Below are positions 27,966-34,766 of a stretch of 34,766 bases of DNA, in pieces; position 1 is the stretch's first letter, and each line of letters begins with the position of its first letter. The stretch covers positions 1 through 34,766 of the forward strand of contig WGDE01000014.1 of assembly GCA_015493385.1 (NCBI GenBank), in the 5' to 3' direction. The position numbers were made by a program, and so were the translations under genes. This DNA comes from Phycisphaerae bacterium (GTDB lineage: Bacteria > Planctomycetota > Phycisphaerae > Sedimentisphaerales > Sedimentisphaeraceae). The notes under the pieces were generated by a model, which did no database searches, was not told the DNA's origin, and saw only the letters and a list, made by a program, of their open reading frames with translations.

Positions 27966-29824
27966 TAAAATCCAGTTCTCTTGAATTTCTTTTCAAGCTC
28001 TTCGATTGTAAATTTGATAGTCGTAGGTCTTCCGTGTGGGCATCGACTTGCTCTATCAACGAGTTCCTTATCGCGTAGTAATTGCACCATCTCTTCATTG
28101 GATAGTGGTTTCCCTGCTTTAATTGCGGCCTTGCATGCCGTCATATCCATTATGCTGTGCAAGAGTTTCTCGGCGTCTGGAGTTATGGTTGAATCCATGA
28201 GTACATCTAGTAAATCTTGAACAAATGAGCTGATGTTTGCATCTTTTAGCAATGTAGGGAAAGAATGCACCGCGCAACTCTTTGGCCCAAACTGTTCTAT
28301 ATCTATTCCAAGTTTGTTGAATGTTTCTTTGTTATCCTCTATCGCCTGCTGCTGTGCGGTTGTTAAGTCTATCGGTTCTGGTATTAAAAGTTTCTGTGAT
28401 TCCAGAGGCTTTTGATTTCTAACTAGCCTGTCGCAGAGTTTCTCGTATATGATTCGCTCATGCAAAGCATGTTGGTCCACAATAGCAAAGCCGTCGGGTG
28501 TTTGGTAGATAATGTAGCTGTTGTGTATTTGGAGTATGGTGTTTTTCTTGTCTGGCTGGTTCTGCGCAATGTCTACGGAATCGGTATTGTAGTAGCTTTT
28601 CGGTAAGTCTTCGCTAATTCTTTGAGACCTGTTTGCGCCTGCGTTGTTTGCTGTTGAATGGTTAAAACTAAATTTGCCTTGTGTGCTTATCGGTTTGGAA
28701 GATTTGGTGAAGAAGTTTTCCATTGCATCTTTTATTCGCTCTCTTCGTATATACTCTGAGCGGCTAATCGTTGCATCCGCTGCAATGTTGCCATTTTGTG
28801 CGGTTAGATTGTCAAATGATGAAACTACATCAAGCTCGATACTGCGCAGTTTTTCTTTGATGATGCCAAGGATTTGAGAGTGAACCAGAGATGAATTGTC
28901 AAATCTGATTTCTATTTTGCTAGGGTGTACGTTTACATCATAGCTATCGTATGGCATCTCAATAAATAGAAAGGCGACAGGGTGCTTATTAGGTTCTATC
29001 AGTCCGCGATACGCTTCTTTGATTGCGTGAATAATAAATTTGTCGCGGATGAACCTTCCATTTAAAAATGTATATTGATATTTGTTGTTACTTCTAGCGT
29101 TTGCAGGCATACCGATGTATGCTTTAATTTTTATATCTTTCTCTTTTGTTTCGATGCTTAGTAAATCGCTTGCAATCTGCTCATTCATCAATGTCTTTAT
29201 TCTACTAACAACATTATCGGTTGGATGCAGGCGATATTTTTGGCGATCATTGTGAATAAGAGTGAAGCCTATATTACAGTTCGAGAGGGCGATACGCGTG
29301 AACTGTTCGGTGATATGCGTCATTTCTGTGCTACTTGCGCGCAAGAACTTACGCCTTGCAGGGAGTTTGTAGAAGATATCTCGCACTTCAATAGTTGTTC
29401 CGTATGAAGAACTCGCTGGCATAACAGCACTCTTCTCTGAGCAGTCTATCTCTTGGGCGTAGGCCTCGATTGCGTCTTTTTCTCTTGAGACAATTCTGAC
29501 CTTTGCAATTGAGCCAATACTTGCCAATGCTTCGCCTCTAAAGCCCATAGACTTTATTGCGGTTAGATCGTCTATGGTTTTAATCTTGCTCGTTGCATGC
29601 GGTTCAAACGCGACAGGTATATCCTCCTTAGCTATCCCGCAACCGTCATCAGTAACAGAGATTAAACGTTTTCCACCATCTTCAATTTTGACAATGATAT
29701 TCTTTGCTCCGGCATCGATGCTATTCTCTAGCATCTCCTTAACAACGCTTGCAGGTCTCTCGATTACTTCACCTGCAGCAATCATATTTATCATATTCTT
29801 GTCAAGGACTTTGATTTTAGACAT
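27965..29824 (-). CDS. mutL: DNA mismatch repair protein MutL, endonuclease type
   Basis: GHKL motifs IAAGEVIERPASVVKEMLENSIDAGA, DDGCGI, GFRGEAL; C-terminal DQHALHERIIYE and CPHGRPT. Start set at ATG 29824 (AGGGA upstream); the ORF-track extension to 29869 runs into the upstream gpmI terminator. Confidence 0.96.
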   Translation of the reverse strand: MSKIKVLDKNMINMIAAGEVIERPASVVKEMLENSIDAGAKNIIVKIEDGGKRLISVTDDGCGIAKEDIPVAFEPHATSKIKTIDDLTAIKSMGFRGEALASIGSIAKVRIVSREKDAIEAYAQEIDCSEKSAVMPASSSYGTTIEVRDIFYKLPARRKFLRASSTEMTHITEQFTRIALSNCNIGFTLIHNDRQKYRLHPTDNVVSRIKTLMNEQIASDLLSIETKEKDIKIKAYIGMPANARSNNKYQYTFLNGRFIRDKFIIHAIKEAYRGLIEPNKHPVAFLFIEMPYDSYDVNVHPSKIEIRFDNSSLVHSQILGIIKEKLRSIELDVVSSFDNLTAQNGNIAADATISRSEYIRRERIKDAMENFFTKSSKPISTQGKFSFNHSTANNAGANRSQRISEDLPKSYYNTDSVDIAQNQPDKKNTILQIHNSYIIYQTPDGFAIVDQHALHERIIYEKLCDRLVRNQKPLESQKLLIPEPIDLTTAQQQAIEDNKETFNKLGIDIEQFGPKSCAVHSFPTLLKDANISSFVQDLLDVLMDSTITPDAEKLLHSIMDMTACKAAIKAGKPLSNEEMVQLLRDKELVDRASRCPHGRPTTIKFTIEELEKKFKRTGF

Positions 29825-29845
29825 TGTCTTTCCCTGCTTGGTCTT

Positions 29846-29889
29846 AAAAAATCCTAAACGGGCAGCCACTCTTTGGCGACTGCCCGTTT
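29846..29889 (-). terminator. Rho-independent terminator of gpmI
   Basis: Minus strand AAACGGGCAG...CTGCCCGTTT then AGGATTTTTT. Confidence 0.88.
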
Positions 29890-29893
29890 GCTT

Positions 29894-31468
29894 TTACTCT
29901 CTAATTAGAAGCGATTCGCCCGTCATCTCTTCTGGAATATCAAGCCCCATCATATCCAAGAAGGTTGGAGCAACATCGGCTAGTCTTCCTCCAGATTTGA
30001 GTTTAGTGCCAATTAAATCTTCGTCGAATACTACGAATGGAACATCTCCAGTTGTGTGAGAGGTGAATGGATTATCTAGACTACCCTCGGCCATTTTTTC
30101 GCTGTTGCCATGGTCTGCAAGTACAACGGCCGCGCCGCCGAGAGCCTTGACTTTATCAAGAATTTGTCCTACGCAATTATCGACAGTTTCGCAGGCTGTT
30201 ATTGCGGCATCTAGGAATCCTGTGTGTCCTACCATGTCAGGGTTGGCGAAGTTTACGATAAATATGTCATATTTCTCGTCATCCATTTTTTCAAGTAGTA
30301 GTGCGCAGACCTCGTTTGCGCTCATCTCTGGCTTCAAGTCGTATGTTTCAACTTTAGGAGACGCTACAATTTCTCTATCTTCTCCCTCAAACGGTTCTTC
30401 GCGATAATCGTTGAAGAAGAATGTTACATGTGCATACTTTTCAGTCTCAGCGGTTCTAAACTGACGTAATCCTAGCTTAGCAGTGTATTCGCCAAAGATA
30501 TTTTTCATCTTCTCAGGCTTTGGAAATGCTACTGCGGCAGGGATGCTCTTGTCGTATTCAGTTAGGCACACAAAATATGTGTCGACGATTTTCTCTCTTT
30601 TGAAACCGCTGAAATCCTTGTCAACGAATGCTCTAGTAATCTCGCGTGGTCGATCTCCCCGGAAATTGAAGAATACTACCGCATCACCATCGCAAATAGT
30701 TGCCTTTGGCTTGCCATCATCGCCTGCGATAAGGCAAGGCGCAACAAACTCATCTGTTTTGCTATCTGCATAGGTTGCATCAATCGCTTCTGTTGCAGAG
30801 GCGAAGAGTTTGCCCACGCCATTTGTTAGACAATTGTAAGCCTTTTCGACTCTATCCCAGCGGTTATCTCTATCCATAGCATAGAATCTGCCGCACAAGG
30901 AGGCAACCTCACCTGCGCCAATCTCTGCCATCTTTGCTTCGATATCGGCTAGGTAGCCCTTACCGCTTGTTGGTGGGCTGTCTCTGCCGTCTGTGAAGGC
31001 GTGTAGGTATACCTTTACTCCTTCTTTCTTTGCCAGCTCAAGCAGAGCATAGAGATGCCCAAGTAGAGAGTGGACTCCTATATCGCTACAGAGTCCCATT
31101 AGATGAAGCTTGCCGCCATTTTTAATTGCAGTCTCGATTGCATCGTTTAATACCTTGTTCTCAAAGAATGAGCCATCCCTAACTGCCAAGGTGAGTCTAA
31201 CAGATTCTTGGTAGACAATTCGGCCTGCTCCGATATTTTGGTGTCCAACTTCGCTGTTTCCCATTGTCCCAGCCGCTAGTCCAACATCCTCTCCGCTAGT
31301 GTGTATTAGAGTGTTTGGGTATTTTCTCATAATCGCATCATCACAAGGAGTATTTGCAAGCTTTATGGCATTAAAGGCATCATCTTCCATTTTTGGGTTA
31401 TATCCCCAGCCATCACGTATTATCATGACGTAAGGGCGTTTTTTAAGTTTAGTCTTTTTTTCTATCAT
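29894..31468 (-). CDS. gpmI: 2,3-bisphosphoglycerate-independent phosphoglycerate mutase
   Basis: MIRDGWGYNP, TMGNSEVGHQNIGAGRIVYQ, HAFTDGRDSPP, VVLADHGNSEKM. Confidence 0.95.
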   Translation of the reverse strand: MIEKKTKLKKRPYVMIIRDGWGYNPKMEDDAFNAIKLANTPCDDAIMRKYPNTLIHTSGEDVGLAAGTMGNSEVGHQNIGAGRIVYQESVRLTLAVRDGSFFENKVLNDAIETAIKNGGKLHLMGLCSDIGVHSLLGHLYALLELAKKEGVKVYLHAFTDGRDSPPTSGKGYLADIEAKMAEIGAGEVASLCGRFYAMDRDNRWDRVEKAYNCLTNGVGKLFASATEAIDATYADSKTDEFVAPCLIAGDDGKPKATICDGDAVVFFNFRGDRPREITRAFVDKDFSGFKREKIVDTYFVCLTEYDKSIPAAVAFPKPEKMKNIFGEYTAKLGLRQFRTAETEKYAHVTFFFNDYREEPFEGEDREIVASPKVETYDLKPEMSANEVCALLLEKMDDEKYDIFIVNFANPDMVGHTGFLDAAITACETVDNCVGQILDKVKALGGAAVVLADHGNSEKMAEGSLDNPFTSHTTGDVPFVVFDEDLIGTKLKSGGRLADVAPTFLDMMGLDIPEEMTGESLLIRE

Positions 31469-31867
31469 CTCATACCTTTCATTAGGAACTGTTTATCAGT
31501 TTTGTTTAGGTAGCCTTAATGCAGCCCTGCTTATGGTATAAGACCTTGCCAATTAAGTCAATCATTCAAGAGATAAAGCGCATGGTAAAATCTGATATAT
31601 TTAACATAGATATTTCTTTTGTGACAGTATTGCGACATGTGTAGTAGCAAATTTGATTGGCACGATCCAAAATACTGCCAATATTGACTTGCTTTAGTTG
31701 GGACCGATAACTTTTCAATTCTTACGGGATTCTTCACTGAAAAGGTGTAGTTTTCTTGTAGAATATGTCAATATCATCTTTTTTAAGATCTAGAACGCGG
31801 ATTGAAATCTTGTTTGCCTCCTTTCAAATACAGTTCTTTACCTTAGTGTTTTTTTGATTAAGTAGCA

Positions 31868-31941
31868 ACTCTCGCCTGACGAGGAGTCCACTGAAAGCTA
31901 AAGGTAGCTCTCTTTGTATCAACGGGATTGCAAAGAGGTGG
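31868..31941 (+). ncRNA. Predicted structured 5' leader RNA of the 903-aa lipoprotein gene
   Basis: Abutting Watson-Crick helices: ACT-CTCG/CGAG-(G)-AGT 31868-31887; CCAC 31888-31891/GTGG 31938-31941 enclosing AGCTA/TAGCT 31896-31909 and CTCTTTG/CAAAGAG 31910-31937. Confidence 0.5.
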
Positions 31942-31968
31942 TTTTGGGATTTTTTTTGAGGGCTCAAC

Positions 31969-34680
31969 ATGAAGAGTTTGAAAAAATGTAGGAAGATTAG
32001 TTTAACCTTGCTAAGTACATCCGTTGCGATTGTACTTGTTGCTTCAGGTTGCTCTAGTAGTAAGTATGATGAAGTTCTAATCAACGGTAACGACCGTGCT
32101 GAGATTGCTCAGACTCACTCTGAGTTCTCAGATTTAGCCAAAAGCTCTAATTTGCCTATGGAGTATGTTAGTGAGGGCAAAATTGGAGTTTCTAGTGTTG
32201 AGGCAGCTCTTGAGACAGCTGACGCAACAGACCTTCACGCTCAAGCTCAGAGGGATAAGAGTCTAGCAGATTTTGACGCTCGCCGTTCTGAAGTTAAAGC
32301 TAAAATCAACCAAGATCTAGCTAAGGCGCAGGCTCTTCGTGAAAAGTACAGCAATGAGTATGGCAAGGCTATGGCGCAAATAGCAGCTAGAGAAGCTGAA
32401 CTTGGTGCTTTTGCTAAACGCAAAGAGACTGTTATCTCATCTTTGAAAAAGGAAGGCGATAGCCAGTGCAAAGCTATCATTGCAAACGCCAATGAGAAGT
32501 ATGCTAGTGAGACTGCTCGTATTGATAAGATTAAACAAGTCTATAACGCAATCGAAGTTGAGAGTAATGCTAAGATTCTTGAGATGCAAGAAAAGTCAAA
32601 GGCTACAAGGCAACGCGCAGCCGCTACAGTATCTCAGTTGAATGCACAGGCAGAGGCCGTTAAACTAGAAACTCAGGCAAAAGCAAGTGAAATTCAAGAG
32701 CAGATTCGTTCTAACGATGTTCAGACAAAGTCTGAAGCAGACAAGATTCGTGCAACAAGAGAATCTTTGATAAAGGATACTGCAGCTCGCGTTAAGCAAT
32801 TGCGTTCTAAAGCGGCAACAATTGAGGCAAACCTAGCCTCTCATAAATACGAGCTAATGCTTGCAGAAGCAGTTGCAACAAAGACAGGCTCTAAAGCTAA
32901 GACTCAAGAGTCACTATCTAATGCTCCAACTAGATTCGACAAGGCTATGGCAGAGATTCAAAGTCTAAGGGGGGATATTGCGCATCGCAAAGATGCTTCT
33001 GATGCTGCTTATAAGTCTGGAATGGCTAAGATTAACGCTAAACTCTCAGATGAGCTAAACGAAGCTAAGAAATTGCGTGTTAAATCTAACCGTATCGAAG
33101 ATACCGCTCACGCAGAGTTTGTTAAAGCTCAAGCTGCTTCAGTTGCAAATGCAGTACGTGAAACAGCTGCCCATGCAGAAACTGTTGCAAAGGCTAAAGA
33201 GATGCAGATAGTTGCTCAAGCGGAAGCAGAAGCAGCAAAGATTAAAGAAGAATTACTAGCTCAAATTGCACAAAATAAGAAGGCTGGTAGCGTTGAAATG
33301 GCGAACCACACAACTCCAGCTGTACCTCTAGATAATGTTATTCATCAGGTTCCGGTTAGTCCAGTTGTTGCTCCAGTTGCACCAAGAATGGAACCAGATT
33401 ACATTGCATCTTATAAGAGCTCTCTTGCTAAAGTAATGTCTTTAAGAGCTAAGGCTGATGCTATAGAGATGGTTGCTAAGGCAACTTTTGCTGAAGAAAA
33501 GACTAAAATGCTTGCAGTGAAGACTCAAGAAGAAGCCATCATAACAGAGAAGCTTGCTATTGCAGATGCTCTTGAAGCACAGGCAAAATCAAGATTTGAT
33601 GAAATCAAAGCTAAACTCGCTACAGATATGGACATCGTCGAGAGTCAGTATCGTCAAGACGTTGTTGCCGCAGAATCTTTCCGCAAAGAGAAAGAAGCTG
33701 AGGTTCTTGATATTCAAAGTCAAGCACTTGCACTTGAGCAGATAACTAAAGCACGTGTAGAAAAACTCTCCACTGAAGAAGCTAGTGTTCTAGACTGTGG
33801 TGCTAATAAGAAGCAAGAGCTTGAAGTTCAACTTTGGGCAGTAAAGCAAAAGGGCGATGCAGAATATTCAAGACTTACTTCTGAATCAAAGAGTGTTCTA
33901 GAATCACAAGAAGCTTTAGCTCTTGAGATTGATGCACAGGTTGCATCTGCTAAAAAGCACCTAAAGGCAGAGCTTGCTAAGATTCAGAATTCAATTGATT
34001 CTTCTACACAGATTGCAAAGGCAGACTATCAACAATCACTGTCTAAGGCAACTGTTCTTGGTAAAAATATAGAAGCTAAAATCAACCGTGTAGCTGCTCA
34101 ATCTACAATGGAACATGAAGTTGCTAGTGCTCAAATAGAAAGAGACCGTCAGCTTGCACTAAGCCAAAATATGCGTAGCGAAGCTGCTTGTGATCGCATG
34201 GTTGCAAACGCAAAAACTAGTGGGCTATGTGAGAATGCAAAGCTTGATGCTCTATACGCTGCTGCAGATGCAGACCTTAAGATTGCACTAACAGAAAATG
34301 CTGCAAAGAGAGACGCTGCCGCAGCTAATCTTGAAGCAATCAAGGCTAGATTTGCTGCAAGAGTTGAGCAAGTTAAGGCTGAACGTGTAATTGATATTGC
34401 AGATGAGCATAATTCTTTAGCTCTAAAACGTACAGATCTTGCTAGTGCATTAGCGCAGGCTGTTGCAGCTCGCGATAGTTCTAGACGTAAGCTAGATGCA
34501 CTTGCAAAGAAACAAGCAGATCTTGAAGAAGCTTCAATGGTCAACTGGTCTGCAAAACTTGCAAAGGTTAAAGAGAATGGTTTCGAGTTTAAGACTTTTG
34601 ATTCAGTTCCAGATGTACGCGTAGCAGAGTCTACTCAAACTGAGCCAAAAGCTGTTTTAACTAAAAATACAGATTTCTAA
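31969..34680 (+). CDS. 903-aa Ala/Lys/Glu-rich coiled-coil lipoprotein, uncharacterised
   Basis: GAGGG SD at 31958-31962; signal peptide with lipobox ASGC (Cys28); then almost continuous Ala/Lys/Glu-rich helix-type sequence with a Pro-rich break near residues 450-475. Confidence 0.82.
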   Translation: MKSLKKCRKISLTLLSTSVAIVLVASGCSSSKYDEVLINGNDRAEIAQTHSEFSDLAKSSNLPMEYVSEGKIGVSSVEAALETADATDLHAQAQRDKSLADFDARRSEVKAKINQDLAKAQALREKYSNEYGKAMAQIAAREAELGAFAKRKETVISSLKKEGDSQCKAIIANANEKYASETARIDKIKQVYNAIEVESNAKILEMQEKSKATRQRAAATVSQLNAQAEAVKLETQAKASEIQEQIRSNDVQTKSEADKIRATRESLIKDTAARVKQLRSKAATIEANLASHKYELMLAEAVATKTGSKAKTQESLSNAPTRFDKAMAEIQSLRGDIAHRKDASDAAYKSGMAKINAKLSDELNEAKKLRVKSNRIEDTAHAEFVKAQAASVANAVRETAAHAETVAKAKEMQIVAQAEAEAAKIKEELLAQIAQNKKAGSVEMANHTTPAVPLDNVIHQVPVSPVVAPVAPRMEPDYIASYKSSLAKVMSLRAKADAIEMVAKATFAEEKTKMLAVKTQEEAIITEKLAIADALEAQAKSRFDEIKAKLATDMDIVESQYRQDVVAAESFRKEKEAEVLDIQSQALALEQITKARVEKLSTEEASVLDCGANKKQELEVQLWAVKQKGDAEYSRLTSESKSVLESQEALALEIDAQVASAKKHLKAELAKIQNSIDSSTQIAKADYQQSLSKATVLGKNIEAKINRVAAQSTMEHEVASAQIERDRQLALSQNMRSEAACDRMVANAKTSGLCENAKLDALYAAADADLKIALTENAAKRDAAAANLEAIKARFAARVEQVKAERVIDIADEHNSLALKRTDLASALAQAVAARDSSRRKLDALAKKQADLEEASMVNWSAKLAKVKENGFEFKTFDSVPDVRVAESTQTEPKAVLTKNTDF

Positions 34681-34709
34681 TCTATTAGGAATCTATAAGT
34701 AGTAAATTT

Positions 34710-34752
34710 AAAGGCGGTGTGAATATTGAATTTCACACCGCCTTTCTTTATT
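34710..34752 (+). terminator. Rho-independent terminator of the lipoprotein gene
   Basis: AAAGGCGGTGTGAA-N8-TTCACACCGCCTTT then CTTTATTTG. Confidence 0.85.
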
Positions 34753-34766
34753 TGATTCTTAATGGC

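Noticed and set aside
29574-30059. 161-aa plus-strand ORF spanning the mutL/gpmI junction
   Set aside because: Antisense to two conserved genes and reads through the gpmI terminator hairpin.
31658-31680. TTGGCACGATCC as a possible sigma54 -24 element
   Set aside because: No GC/TTGC -12 element at the required spacing.
31876-31911. CTGACGA...GAAA followed by an AGCTA/TAGCT hairpin and TC, resembling a type-I hammerhead ribozyme core
   Set aside because: Helix II between CTGACGA and GAAA (GGAGTCCACT) cannot form more than about two pairs and helix I arms do not pair; the alternative hairpin/three-way-junction fold uses the same bases with better pairing.
34149-34544. 131-aa ORF antisense to the coiled-coil lipoprotein
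   Set aside because: Ala/Ser-rich complement of an Ala/Lys/Glu-rich repeat sequence; compositional artefact.
1-34766. Search for CRISPR arrays, tRNA/rRNA genes, complete IS elements or defence systems
   Set aside because: No regularly spaced long direct repeats, cloverleaf-like intergenic sequence, or transposase/Cas/restriction genes seen. Xer is the only recombinase and looks like the chromosomal housekeeping type. Reading by eye could miss a degenerate tRNA; tRNAscan-SE would settle this.

Overview
A 34.8 kb window of a low-GC, densely coding bacterial chromosome, mostly housekeeping genes. A Planctomycetota/PVC-type origin is suspected from gene content only and is not proven. Left to right: an Mla/MCE lipid-transport operon (3' end of the ATPase, MlaD-like, auxiliary lipoprotein), a thioesterase, a parvulin PPIase, guaB-guaA, a PAP2 phosphatase, a PfkB kinase, divergent gltX/glnS, a repeat-rich intergenic island with a truncated DUF2442 ORF, TSUP-trpC-DUF1844-smpB, a flavin reductase, DUF4870, murA, a CPBP protease, xerC/D, a nucleotide-sugar dehydratase, a large membrane protein, yacG, a DksA/TraR-like protein with a basic tail, a BtuFCD-type transporter coupled to mutL, gpmI, and a 903-aa coiled-coil lipoprotein. 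No rRNA, tRNA or CRISPR array was recognised. The most unusual signals are: (1) a compact series of abutting hairpins, including a possible three-way junction, in the leader of the 903-aa lipoprotein (31868-31941); (2) the lipoprotein itself, which has internal motif repeats; (3) a diverged ~71-nt dispersed repeat present twice (12545-12616 and 20470-20540), each copy near different perfect or near-perfect palindromes; and (4) a DksA-like protein with a half-lost zinc finger and a histone-H1-like tail. All calls come from reading by eye. No database search or folding program was run.
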